Positions 1-11,141 of a stretch of DNA of 64,000 bases are shown here, piece after piece. Below the pieces are notes generated by a model. The model ran no database searches and was not told the origin of the DNA. It was given only the letters and a program-made list of their open reading frames with translations. Numbering within the stretch: the first letter of the stretch is position 1; the number at the start of each line of letters is the position of its first letter. The translations under genes were made by a program, and so were the position numbers. The DNA is from Pollenia angustigena (lineage: Eukaryota > Arthropoda > Insecta > Diptera > Polleniidae): contig OV884057.1 of assembly GCA_930367215.1 (NCBI GenBank), forward strand, positions 262,278,339 through 262,342,338, read 5' to 3'.

Positions 1-463
1 CACTGCTAAAAGCATAACACGGTGCTTTATGGATAGTTTAATAAAAATCTAAGAATAAATCTTTAAAATTTAGTATTTCCGAATTTGATAGAATATAGTA
101 TATATGGGCTAATCCGAAAATTTTTAAACAAAAGGCAGAAATTTAAAGTTGCCAAAAATCCAAATGTTTGTTAATGGAATAATAGGATACATATTCAAGC
201 TTCAACATATATAAGCAATAAGGTTTTACGGTGGTTTTTTTGTTCTTGGCAGAGGCTAACCTAAACGTACCTCTTGCTTTCATTTATTCTTGTAAAAAAA
301 GGGTATTTTCCATGGTCAAAAAAGTGGGCAAAGCAATCGTTTCAGTATTTAGCGTTTAACAAAACTTTAATTTGCTTAATTTTCTTTTATTTAAGATAAA
401 AATCATATATGTAAGTTATCTAATATATATTAAAAATTTGAACTAAAAATCGGTACACTCTGT

Positions 464-2169
464 GTAACGTCCGTAACGGAAAATGGGGTCTTTTAAATTT
501 AACAGAATGAATTTAAATAATTTTGTTTTCCAAACTAGCTTTATAAACAGAGTTTTTTATGCACTTTAATCTGATGAAGAAAAGAAATACCTTTATTACG
601 CTTTTTTTCTTAATATAAATGACAAAGTGTGTAACGTCCGTAACCGCATGAAAATACCCAAAAGTTTTATTTTAATATTATGAGGTGGAAGTAAGTGTTT
701 ATAATGGATTTTCACCTGCTGAATCTGAATCTGGACTTAAAATTGCTTTAGGTTGCCGAGAATCCGAAAAACTTCACCTCAAAGTAACAAAAAGTGTGTT
801 TTAATAACCTAAAATAATTCCTGAATATCAATAATTAGTAATTAATAACCATGTTGTAAACCGCAACCTCCATGCACCCCTTCAAATATTTGGTGGTACA
901 CCCATGCTTGCAATGTTTACGTACTGGATTTTCCATTAGAAATCTTTAAGCAATTCTTGCTTTGATCTCAAAATTTTGCGCGTGGTGACAAATATATTCG
1001 TATTAATTAAAATGTGTTCAAATGCAGACAGAGCAAAAAAATTTTGTGCAAATTTGAAAATAATACTGAAAAACTGTTGGTGTTTAAAACTAAAAAGGCA
1101 GAAAGATTGCGAGCATATCTTGAGAAAATCAAATAAAAGTTAAAAAATAGTGTGTCACAGGCAAAAAGAATAAAAAAAGATAATAGACAACGAGTGGCCA
1201 AATTTAGAGAGGCACATAAATACATTCTGGGAAACATTACACAATTCGTAAAAGAATGGAATGTGAGTTGTTTCGAACGGAATTTGTTTGCTACTTCGCA
1301 TGGAAAAGGAGCGGTGGACGGTGTTGGCGCTGTTATTAAGCGAAAAGTTTGGCAACTAGTAAAAACCCAAAATCTCATCTTAAAAAACTTTCGAGATTTT
1401 CACAAATTAGCAAAAAAAAATATATATATATGAATGGTGTTTTCCTAATTTACGTTGGTAGAAATTTTGTCAAAACTACATCTGACGAAATATCAAAAAC
1501 ATGGATAAATGTAAAAAATATTCCAGCTCTTAAATCATATCATTATTTTTTCGGGCTTTTCCAATGACAATACTATAAGAGTAGCTCGAACAGCTGGGTC
1601 TATTAAGCATAAGATACAATGTTAAACGGTTAAATAAACAAATTAATAATTGAATATAAGTAATATAAGAGTAGTGAAATATTCTATAATTTTTTTGTAA
1701 CTAATAAACTTATAATTACAAGGTTAAAAAGATTTTTAAATACATGAATGTTTTTTATATACACAATTTGGTTTAATGGAAAAAGTGTAACGTCCGTAAC
1801 AGACAAAAATTAAGATTTTTGTTTAACAGGACTACTTAGCCTTCTTTTCTAAGATGGATTGATATGGTCATATATTCCACTTAATTTTTTGTATTTGGAC
1901 TTTTTTTGTTTATTATGCAAAATTAGCTAAAAAATGTGCAAATGCACATAAGCCTCAAAGTCGACTTCCATTTTTTGTAACGTCCGTAACGGAACTTTAA
2001 GCTAACATAACTTTTTTTCAAAAACAGTTAACCTTTAAGTTTAAAACACGTTTTGAAGTACTCCCAAAGAATTGCATTTTGCAAAAAATTTCATGAAAAT
2101 ATTCCAATGCTAACGCCAGCTAAGTCAATCTTAACAAGCAAATTTGCGTGCGAATGTAACGTCCGTAAC
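464..2169 (+). repeat. Five direct copies of GTAACGTCCGTAAC within element A
   Basis: Exact copies of the 14-mer start at 464, 631, 1787, 1977 and 2156; the flanks are mostly tgt before and g or gga after. Start-to-start spacings are 167, 1156, 190 and 179 bp. The last copy stops 3 bp short of the right terminal repeat. Sequence between copies is unrelated or strongly diverged, so the motif stands out as the conserved part. Binding sites for the element's own transposase are the simplest explanation (inference). Confidence 0.75.
1010..1567 (+). pseudogene. Decayed coding remnant with SHGKGAVDGVGA motif, family of unknown function
   Basis: Three overlapping frames together resemble an uncharacterised invertebrate protein family as I remember it. 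First comes a basic charged N-terminal stretch (about 1010-1210; TEKLLVFKTKKAERLRAYLEK, then KRIKKDNRQRVAKFREAHK). Next, at about 1255-1345, is a motif containing ATSHGKGAVDGVGAVIKR. A C-terminal piece at about 1435-1565 reads SDEISKTWINVKNIPALKSYHYF. Stops at about 1132 and 1434 and frame changes break it, and the middle of the family's usual protein is missing. There is no convincing ATG; the longest open stretch starts only at a GTG (1152). The family often occurs in many copies in invertebrate genomes, which fits a transposon-encoded protein, but its biochemical role is unknown to me. Confidence 0.45.
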
Positions 2170-2200
2170 GCAGGATTAGCCCATATGTATATATGTATAT

Positions 2201-2627
2201 TAGGGTGGCCATTATTTTTTTGATTTCTTATATTCTCCCCCCCCCCCCCCCAAATCGGTTCAGTTTTGTGTAGAAACAAATTCAAAAAAAATTCGTGGCG
2301 ATAAGTTGTGTTTTAGGGGGGCGTCCTCCCCTCAAAGTTTGCCTTCAAGCCATTTATTCAAATGTAATTTGTTTGGATATCACTATCTCTTAAAAACAAC
2401 ATTTTACAAAAATATGATATATGACAATATTTTAGCTCTTCTAGTCGATAACATTAGCCTTGAAGAAAGTTTTTTACTAAAATTATTATTTTAGAAAATA
2501 ATTAAGAAAATAACAACAAAATACCAAACATTTTATATACGTTTTATATTAATTAAAGGGGGATTTAATTTCAAGTGACTCAATTTTTAAATCAATGTCT
2601 TCCGATTTGGATGAAATTTGCACCAAT
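2201..2627 (+). repeat. Left long terminal inverted repeat of the 2201-5251 element
   Basis: This arm matches the complement of 4803-5251 nearly throughout, including the phrases AAATCGGTTCAG, ATAACATTAGCC-TTGAAGAAAG and TCTTCCGATTTGGATG. A 15-base C tract at 2237-2251 sits where the other arm has a 6-G run, and a second C tract (14 bases, 5114-5127) occurs only in the right arm, where the left has GGGGGGCG. The arms differ mainly in homopolymer length. Confidence 0.75.
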
Positions 2628-2649
2628 GTTAGTCCTATTAGAAAGTAGC

Positions 2650-4399
2650 TTAGGCACAAATTTTCAACAAGATCTGAGTTAGAGTCAAAGTTTTAAATTT
2701 TGGCCATACAGGTGTTCTTTCTGATCCATGTAACTTTTTACCTATTGGTGCTAGCAAAATTTGTCCCAAGTAGCTTAGATAGCTATTTGATAATTCTTTT
2801 AAAAAAAAATTGTTTTTAGTTTTTTTAAAAAATTCCGTCCACAATCTTTCCTGAAGGAACTGTTTTCGCAAAGAGACTTTGACTTTGTCATCATTTTTAA
2901 CACGCCATATCTTTAATTCCATTCTATACGAGATTTTTAACACAAATTCAAAAAATCTTATCCATACATGCAAAGGGCTTACGCCATATTTAAGATTATT
3001 TGGTTTAACACCAAAGATTTTAGAGTTGTAGTCATGGGTTTTTAACAGTTGATTTGGCTTAGCACCACATAGTGGGCAGGATTGACATGAGTTGGTACCA
3101 GTTAAAATATTCAGAACTTTACCATCTATAAGAGTCATATGCGCTTCGTATTTAACAATAATGTGTTTGCCCTTGTGTACATAGATGTGTTCTTGAATGT
3201 TTTTAATTTGAATATCTAACTTACTATTTTCACTTAAAATAAGTTCAGTTGTTTCTTTTATAAATTCTATTTTTAGAGGCCGACAGAATCTGACAGACTG
3301 TGGAGAGTTATTTAGCCAAATAACTCTATTTAGCTCATCTTTTAATTTCAATGGAACTATGGTTGTCACAAAGAGTGAATGGTCTAGTCCAATATGTTCA
3401 TCCAATTCAAAACGTTGTTTATATGAACTCTGTCCTGTAGAACCATCGAACCCATTACTTACAATTAATTTGCAATGTGTTGGTGCAGCAACATCAAGGC
3501 CGTCCTTTTGCATTTCAAGTATGCGATCAGCTGTATGGTCCAGTAAATTTTGCATTGTTACTTCTGTTTTAGTATCACAATAGCTGATTTCCTTAGGTCT
3601 GCATTTTAATTTTGATTTTACAATCTCGGAGTAAGGGGGATAAATGTCACATCCGTGCTGCTTATTTAATGCTTTGATGTTAATGTATTGCTGCTTTGTA
3701 AAGCCATTTTCAATTAAAAAAGCTAATGCCTCATTAGCACTTATTGGCAACGGATCACTCCTTTCCAGTTTCTTTATAATTCCTGTTAAGTTCTCGTTGC
3801 TAACAGCTTTTTTCAAAACAAATGCAGTTTGTTTTTCGTTTGATTTTTTAGCTGAAACGGAAGCAGCGTGCAATAAAAGAGGTGTTGAATGTTTTTGTCC
3901 TGCGGCAAGCTCAGATGCTAACTTTCTCTTCAAACGAGGCCCAGCATCAGTATAGTCTAAATGCCTCCGACCTCGTTTATTGCCGGGCAAGCCGAAATCA
4001 CTTATTTCAATAGTTATATTGGATGCAAGCCAACGCGAATGTTTTTTTTTTAAATCGTTCAAGTATTCGATTGCATTTTGGCAAATTTAAATTTATAAAA
4101 GCAATAAATTGCTTGACTTTTTGTTTAATTAGTTGATGTTGCTCATCTGATAAATTTTGTTGTGTAATATTTTCCAAAATAAATTCTTTTACACTATTTG
4201 CTTGTCGATTTTTGCTTCTCCAAACTTCAAGCAGTGTTGAATGGCAAAACTCGTATGAAACTACAAAATGAAGTTTTTCCGAAAAGGAACAAAAAGGAGC
4301 AAAAAGTGTCAATGATGTTTGATTATATACAGTTTGATTAATAACTTTTTTCAAAAATATTGCAAATACCTTTCTATACACAGAAGTTATATTCCACAC
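2650..4399 (-). pseudogene. RAG1/Transib-like DDE transposase, frameshifted and lacking the catalytic-E region
   Basis: Two minus-strand frames overlap: 4399-4007 (130 codons, possible N-terminus, ATG at 4399) and 4062-2650 (470 codons). The frame changes at the A-run complementary to the T tract at about 4042-4051. The longer part has the order seen in a RAG1/Transib-type recombinase core. First is DGSTGQSSYKQ (first acidic residue, about residue 205), then SLFVTTIVPLKL, RFCRPLKIEF and MTLIDGKVLNILT. A CPLCGA zinc-ligand motif follows, then VSPLHVWIRFFEFVL. The conserved downstream region with the final catalytic Glu is not seen: after KQFLQERLW the protein diverges and stops 18 codons before the left TIR. 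The copy is therefore expected to be inactive. RAG1-like is my reading from motif order; a hAT- or P-type protein is the main alternative because of the 8-bp flanking repeat. Confidence 0.6.
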
Positions 4400-4802
4400 A
4401 ACACACGTATGTTTGTTAGTTTTGACCTATAATAACACACCAACAACACACTGAATTACTAGATAATAACACACAACTAGTTTTTAAACTATATCACAAA
4501 TTGTTTTACATACCTTTTCTAACTTGTTCCATATTTAAACTTTTTCACAGTGTTTAAAATTAATGTTTTACTCACGATCAAAGTTAGTAAAAATTTCGCG
4601 CGCATTTTCTCTTCATAATGTAACCATGAAACAGCTGACTTTTTCCTTTCATAAAATAACAGGGTGCAACATAAAAATTATAAAAAAAAAAACGTTTATA
4701 TAACCGTTGGAGTATACGAATTCAAAAAACGAAAGCAGATTTTAAATTTTAAGCAAAAAAAAAATTGAATTTATGCCAAAAATAGCAACGTTTTACCCTT
4801 AG

Positions 4803-5251
4803 TGCATTGGTGCAAATTTCATCCAAATCGGAAGACATCGATTTAAAAATTGGGTGGGTCACTTGACATTAAATCCGCCTTTAATTAATAAAACGTATAT
4901 AAAATGTTTGGTATTTTGTTGTTATTTTCTTAATTATTTTCTAAAATATTAATTTTAGTAAACAACTTTCTTCAAGGCTAATGTTGTCGACTAGAAGAGC
5001 TAAAATATTGTCATATATCATATTCTTGTAAAATGTTGTTTTTAAGAGATAGTCATATGCAAACAAATTACATTTGAATAAATGGCTTGAATGCAAACTT
5101 TGAGGGGCGGACGCCCCCCCCCCCCCCTTAAGCAGAACTTATCGCTACGAAATTTGTTTGTATTTTTTTTTACATACAACTGAACCGATTTGGGGGGAGA
5201 GAATATAAGAAATAAAAAAAAAAGTTCTCCATACAACTAACGGCCACGCTA
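4803..5251 (-). repeat. Right long terminal inverted repeat of the 2201-5251 element
   Basis: Inverted copy of the left arm. It contains a 14-C run at 5114-5127 and ends GGCCACGCTA before the putative ATGTATAT duplication. Confidence 0.75.
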
Positions 5252-5259
5252 ATGTATAT

Positions 5260-6672
5260 ACTAATAAAGTCAGACTTTCTTATTTTTTTAAAAAGCAGAT
5301 TATATTTAACAATTTTGTCAGCATTTTAGTGTGAAATGCTCGTAATGTTGTTTACATAACTTAATTCGAAAAATAGAATTACATGTGCATATATTCGAGA
5401 TTGTAAATAAAAAAGTTTTCCGATATCTGTTAAGACCTTAAAAACAAATCTAGAACCGTGTTCCAATAATCATAACCCATTAAATTATGTAATTTTTATA
5501 CTTTTAGGTTAGTTGAAATTTATCTTAGTAAAAGTGTTTTTGAACCACTCTAATAGACATGTCTACGTGTATCAATAAATAGTCGTTGTCACCGCGAAAA
5601 TCGTGATAAATTTTTACGGTCTTTTTCTGTATGCACAAGTACTTCGCATAATAATTATAATAACTATGTACATATAACTACAACAAATGAATTTCTGTAG
5701 CAATTATCTGTGCTGTTCACAATTATCTTTTATGCCAAACGTATTACAATGCAAGCCCGTCACAAATTTATATCGCTACAAATGATTGAATGAGTGTGTA
5801 GGTGGGTATTTGTTCAACTACTGTGGATACATCACGACAGCAACAATGAGTACAACAATTTCAAACAACAAGTCAACATCAATATTAGCCAGACAATTAA
5901 ACATATGTGACCCACAGGATAATTTTCATAAACATACACATTTGCAAAACACGAAAATTTGTTTGACTTGCATACAAATTAATAACATTTTGGAAAATGT
6001 TTAACTGGAAATAAACATTCTACTTGTGTCAGGATGTTTGAGTAAATATTTATTAATTAATTCCTTTCAAATAATTAATACACGAAATACTTAATTGTCA
6101 CCAGTTCAATTCTGACCTTTTTATAAGATTCCGCACATTGCACTGAAATGTTTATAATACAACCCCATACCATTGCCGATGTGTTTCTTAGATCTTCTAG
6201 CTTTTGTAGTGTATGCATACTTATGCACATCACTGTACTATAAGTAACATAAGACCCTAAATGCAAAAATTGTTAAATTTAATTTAAATAAAAGAAATTT
6301 ATGTTGAGTCAGCAGAAATTGTCGCAACAGAAATATTTGTTAGTGTTTAAAGAAAATTAAATTCAATAAATTGTATTTTTAGCGTGAGAATTTGGATTGA
6401 TGGCATTGTCGCCAAAAATCAATTTGTTCATGAGAAATGCTGACTAATAGAATATTTTAGTATATAAGCCATTATAATTATTCAATAAAATCAGAATAAA
6501 TTCAACTCTCAATTGACTTGTTTAACTTCTCGAAATTCGTGCATTTTAATGCTCGGTAAAAAGCAGCAGAAGTGCTAAGACAATACTTAAAAACTTTATT
6601 GTTACAAACTACACATTTTACACACATTTCCATCAATTATCTTTACACTTTATTACTTTTAAAGTTATACGT
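5260..6672. other. No gene seen; AT-rich unique-looking DNA
   Basis: Short open frames here have no recognisable motifs, AT-biased composition and no splice context. No convincing repeat structure was found. Confidence 0.5.
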
Positions 6673-6673
6673 A

Positions 6674-7695
6674 TCGAGCTCTAACCGCGAAAATAACGTA
6701 ATCGACATAATTTTAAACTTTTTTTTTTATTGAATAAATGACTTTACTGGCAACACTTGCATCATCTCTTAATATGTATGTCATAGTCACATATGGTACC
6801 TTTCAGAGAACTGCAAAATCACTATTTTTCTGGTTTTATTCATACGCTAAAATTTACATTCAATCTTTGCTTGCAAAGCAAAGTTCAACGTTGGTAATTT
6901 TTACATCGGTTCGTTCACATTTGATTTTTGCATGTATTCATTTTTTATTGAAAGTGGTTTATTTGCATTTTTGTTGCACACGCAATATAACACAAATGTG
7001 TAAATTCAAAGGAACACATTCTTATACTTTTGCATACAAGTAGTCATTGTCCACTCGATGAGACAGACGCTTTGTTACCATTAACAACAATAAACCACTC
7101 GAAGTGACGCTTTGTTAAAATTACAACAATAACAAGAATACATAGTACCTACATACAGAACTACTATAAAAAAAAATTCTGTTTCTATGGAAATTGTTTG
7201 TATGTACCTACATATGTGCGCTTAGTTTCATTTAATTTTTTTTTTCTTGTACTACAAAGTTAATGCTGAATGAATACATGAGTTATGATTCCTTGATTTC
7301 TGGCTTTTTTGTTTGTATTTTTTTTTTCTTTACCAAAACAATCATTGTCGCACCGAACACACAAACATCTTTATTAAAAAAACGAAGCTAACGATTATAT
7401 TAATAACAAAGCACGATGTGGATTATTTGAATGACTGCAAACCAGCAGCATATATTTGCGGTTACGCAAGTTTGATTGTATGACCGCAAGTGAGTGTATT
7501 TGTTGCTGTTGATTTAATGCGATATTTTTACAATAGCACAAAGCCGTTCTCTGGTACCTTTACGATTTTATAGCAAAAACAATTTTATTGAAAGCGACAA
7601 ATTTCATACAAAATGTATACGAAATAAAATAAAAATAACTCTCTCCTGTAAAGTTTATTTTTGGCGCTTACGTTATTTTCGCGGTTAGGGCTCGA
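6674..7695. mobile_element. TA-flanked 1.0-kb element with 28-bp terminal inverted repeats
   Basis: The ends start TCGAGCTCTAACCGCGAAAA at 6674 and, on the other strand, TCGAGCCCTAACCGCGAAAA at 7695; 27 of 28 bases match. TA sits directly outside both ends (6672-6673 and 7696-7697), consistent with Tc1/mariner-type insertion. The interior (for example the 101-codon frame at 6738-7043) shows no transposase motifs, so this looks non-autonomous. A partial internal duplication of a GACGCTTTGTTA segment lies around 7068-7118. Confidence 0.7.
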
Positions 7696-7884
7696 TATGT
7701 ATGAATGTTAATACAGAAACTTGCAAAATATGTTTAAATTTTTTTTAAGGTTCTTTGGGGCGAGGTCAAACCTTGATGATTTTAAATGGATTCGATCATA
7801 CAATAAATATTCGGCCTTATTACGTTGATTGCCGTAAACGACATACATAAATACGACAAACTTTCTATATATGTCACAGTTTTT

Positions 7885-8215
7885 TTTTTAACAAGGTTTC
7901 GTTTAAATGTGCTTAGTTCATATTATTGATAAAATTAAATTTATTGTTGATGGGATAAGCTATTCCTATGCGCTTTTCACTGGTTGCTTAGGCCAGATCG
8001 TCAGGAAACTTCGTCCAAAGATTTTAGAAAAACTAAAGATATTATAAAAATATAACTGTGAAGCGAATAATTTAAACCCCAGTTTAACTTGTAACAATAT
8101 CAAAGCTTAAACAAAAGCAACAACAATAAATAGTGAGTTTATCTTTTCTTACAGTCCCGACTACAATTGGTTGATATTTTGTCAACTCTAAATGTATGTA
8201 GTTGTAAGTGGGTAA
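7885..8215 (+). repeat. Foldback family F, copy 1 (single arm)
   Basis: This copy matches the arm shared with 10145-10720, 14066-14345 and 58441-59079. It contains AAATTTATTGTTGATGGGAT, GGTTGCTTAGGCCAGAT, GATTTTAGAAAAACTAAAGA, GTAACAATATCAAAGCTTAA and GTGAGTTTATCTTTTCTTAC in that order, ending with a TAGTTGTAAGTGGGT box. No opposite arm is present nearby, apart from a short related end at about 8302-8345. No coding capacity. Confidence 0.7.
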
Positions 8216-8299
8216 AGAAAAAACTAAAATAAAAACCAATTTCTTTATTTTATTTTGCCAGCTCAGTTTTATTTACACTGCCACATGCATATTAGTAAT

Positions 8300-9128
8300 T
8301 AAAGGTTTCGTATAAATGTGCTAAATTCCCATTTCATACTATTGATATATATGTATGTATGTGTTTTAAACTGTTTTAAACATTTTAAACGATTGCGAAT
8401 TCGATTACAACATTGGGTCTCATAATAAGGCTGGATAAGTATAAAACTTTTATAAACTACATTCAAGGCTCATTAAAAAAAAACGACAATATAAACTTCC
8501 TTATCAATAAGTAATCAAATGAATGTAATAATTTTACAACTAAATTTCCTTTTCATTCAAATAACGATTGTATGTGCATTGTACAAACATGTTAATGCCA
8601 ACTTGTCTATCATGTCGTAAATGATTTTTTTTTTGTTTTTTTTGCAAGTTTGTTATTAAAATAAACATTTAATACAGTCAGCCAACCATCTAGTCAGAGT
8701 CTATTACCGCAGATGACATCTAATTTATGTCAAATCGGTTTTTATATTTTCATTATTTTAATAGTATTTGACAATTTAGGTGTCAACTTCTTAATAAAAA
8801 TGTTTTGCTTCCTTTATGTATTATTGTCACATGAACACATACCAACACATTAGCAGTTGCAAATGTCGTGATATGTCATTTTTAATAAAAATGTTGGTAA
8901 TGCGGGAGTTCAGTATATGGTGGAAATGTTTTTGGAAAACTAATTCGACAAATACTGCGTTATGACTTTATTGCATTGAGGTATCGAAACAATTTATTTT
9001 AAAGTTATAATATGTACATTAGGGATATAACTTTTTAACAATTTTTTAAAATATCAAAATTGGCATAGGACAGTCCGATAGAGCATAAACAACTATAAGG
9101 GAACGTATATTTATTTTTTCGCTAAGGT
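8300..9128. other. No gene seen; short fragment of family F at 8302-8345
   Basis: Apart from the fragment AAATGTGCTAAATTCCCAT, which resembles the outer end of family F, I see no coding or repeat structure. Confidence 0.45.
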
Positions 9129-9407
9129 CAAAAAAATTCACGCACCAACCGCGATGAAGTTTTTAAAATTTTTATTTTCTTTTTGGTTAAGAAAAATCAA
9201 TAATATGTTTATTTAAAACAAAAAATAGCTCAAGTATGAAATTTCATTAATATTTGGAGATGGTAAGAGATTTTTCCGCAAACTAAAACGCATCTTTAAC
9301 ATTTTTTAACAAAAAAAATTAAAAAAGAATAAAAAACACAGTATAAAATTATAAATATTCAATATTGCATTGGTTTAGAAAAACCAATTGGTGCGTGAAC
9401 TTTTTTG
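9129..9407. mobile_element. 279-bp MITE with 20-bp terminal inverted repeats
   Basis: CAAAAAAATTCACGCACCAA at 9129-9148 is matched at 19 of 20 positions by the complement of 9388-9407. The interior is AT-rich and non-coding. No unambiguous target duplication is visible. Confidence 0.65.
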
Positions 9408-10144
9408 AGAAAAATTACAAAAGATTATGATTTTCGTGGTTACAAGGACATGGTTGACCTCATGGTACTATGCCATAAAATTGGTTATACCCCTAATGTA
9501 CATATATAAAGTTGCTAAACAAATATTATATTCATGCATTTATGTGCCGAGTCTTTAATATTGCCGAATAATGCACTCAAATTGCTACCTGGGCATCCTG
9601 GTTGCTCTTACACTCGGGGGCGGTTGGTTAAATCTTTGTTTATTACCCAGTGGTCAAGATCAACCATGAAGAGGGACTTAGGGCAGGTATCCATAAAAAT
9701 CTTTTGACCATCTATCCTTCGAAAAGTAAATGCGGCAATTTTAGCAATTAATAAAGTCATCTTCAAAGAAAAAAATGTGTTTAATGGCTAAAAAATAATT
9801 TGCTCAAAAAAATAGCATCCACTTGGTGACTCCAATAATTCAGTAATTTCTCTTCGGTGTGCATAGATCCGTCAGCTGTTAAATTTTTTTCGTTGCCACT
9901 GTACTGTAAAACATGTAATAAAGGTTTACAAAACAACTTTTGTATGAAAATTCTCCCTAATAAACGTTTGTTAAATTTAATAATTGTTTATAAATACGGG
10001 GGTTATAATTTTAAAAACAAAAATTATGCATATTTGTATGTCTCTTGCATAGTTTAAGAAATTAAGATCAGCAAACTTTGTTCAGTCAGAATTAAACGAC
10101 CCAACATTTTTGAAAAGCGCTTTTAAAAACATATTAAGTTAATA
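9408..10144. other. No gene seen
   Basis: A 66-codon frame at 9857-10057 lacks recognisable features. Nothing else was identified. Confidence 0.4.
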
Positions 10145-10720
10145 TTAAACCCAATTTTTATTCTTGATAATAACACTGAAATTTATTGTTGATGGAATAA
10201 GCTATTTTTTATTCCTTATAATTGGGAATTAAGCACGACAAAGTCTTGTTAATTAAAAATTTTGTATTCCCAAAAATTACTTTGATAATAAACTGGCAAG
10301 TGCATGGCCTAAAAAAACTAAGCTGACAACCGGCTTTATTTTTTGATTTTCTTGCGGAAACAATAAAGCCAGTTGTTTTTGTTTTTTCTTAACCTACTTA
10401 CAACTACAATTCCAGTCGGAAAAACCCAACCAATTGTAGGGGAATGTAAGAAAAAATAAACTCACTGTTTATTATTGTGTTTAAGCTTTGATATTGTTAC
10501 AAGATAAACTGGTGCTTATAATTCTTATTCGCTTAACAGTTTTATTTGTATAATATCTTGAGTTTTTCTAAAATTTTTCGATGAAGTTTCCTGATGATCT
10601 GGCCTTAGCAACCATTGAAATGAGCATAGGAATAGTTTATCCCATCAACAGTAAATTGCAGTGTTTTTATCAAGAATATAAATTGGGAATTAAACACGAA
10701 AAACAAAATCTTTTTAGTTA
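10145..10720. repeat. Foldback family F, copy 2 (short left end, long right arm)
   Basis: The right part (about 10390-10720) is an inverted family F arm: it reads CTTACAACTACAATTCCAGT, then AAACTCACTGTTTATT, then CCCATCAACAGTAAATT and GGGAATTAAACACG. The left part (10145-10240) is a short arm in the opposite sense containing AAATTTATTGTTGATGGAAT. The middle holds about 150 bp of other sequence. The palindrome is much less perfect than the copy at 58.5 kb, so this is an older insertion. Confidence 0.65.
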
Positions 10721-10749
10721 ATATTAAACATGTTTTAGTGTTGTATACA

Positions 10750-11141
10750 TACAGCGAGATAACTCAGAAGACCCTGCTTTTTTGATTCAGGTACTATTCT
10801 TATCTGACTGTCAAAGAATGCCTTATAGAAGGCATCGGCTCTTTTGTTTAAACGATAAGATACATATTACACATTTGCTTTTATGATAAGGGAGTAGATA
10901 AGGAGTAACATTTTTTGTTCTCTTTTTTTGCCAAAGCAGAAGCAAAATTATTAATTTTTTTTTATCCCGTTGTTTTTCTTATGTACCAGCTAAAGAAGCG
11001 AGAGCGGAAGGCCATCTCCGCAATGACAACATGTGTAAAATGATAAGAATATGGAATGAAGCAAGCAGGCCTTGTATATCCAAAAGAAGAAATACAGAGG
11101 CCTTCTTGAAGGCAACCGTACGCCCTAATTTTTCCGATGGG
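10750..11141. mobile_element. Degenerate copy of the CCCAGCGGG TA-flanked family
   Basis: The right end, read inward, is CCCATCGGAAAAATTAGGG followed by GTACGG, then CCTTC-AAGAAGGC. It parallels the left end of the 51618-52441 element. The left end (ACAGCGAGATAACTCAGA) parallels that element's other end. Shared internal phrases include GGCATTCTTTGACAG-type and GCAATGACAAC segments. The copy is therefore inverted and diverged relative to the 51.6-kb copy. Confidence 0.55.

Larger units (their letters stand above)
102..2186. mobile_element. Element A: DNA transposon with ATATGGGCTAATCC termini and five internal motif copies
   Basis: A perfect 14-bp terminal inverted repeat, ATATGGGCTAATCC, lies at 102-115 and as its complement at 2173-2186. 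If the element proper starts at GGGC, the flanking ATAT on each side could be a 4-bp target duplication, but the surroundings are AT-rich. Inside are five copies of GTAACGTCCGTAAC, all in the same orientation, and a decayed coding remnant at about 1010-1567. The right end abuts the next transposon at 2201. The same plan recurs in inverted orientation in element B at 60883-62426. The superfamily is not recognised; the element looks non-autonomous. Confidence 0.6.
2201..5251. mobile_element. Long-TIR DNA transposon carrying a RAG1/Transib-like transposase remnant
   Basis: Imperfect terminal inverted repeats of about 430-450 bp occupy 2201-2627 and 4803-5251. The tips read TAGGGTGGCC and TAGCGTGGCC inward from each side. 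The 8-mer ATGTATAT lies directly outside both ends (2193-2200 and 5252-5259) and is a candidate target duplication, although the left context is a TATATG-rich repeat. The internal part carries a transposase remnant on the minus strand. Known Transib elements make 5-bp duplications and have CAC-type tips, so the superfamily stays open even though the protein looks RAG1-like. Confidence 0.7.

Noticed and set aside
1152..1433. Treating the 93-codon frame as a small intact gene
   Set aside because: Its first codon is GTG, its coding signal continues in other frames on both sides, and stops interrupt it; it is a remnant.
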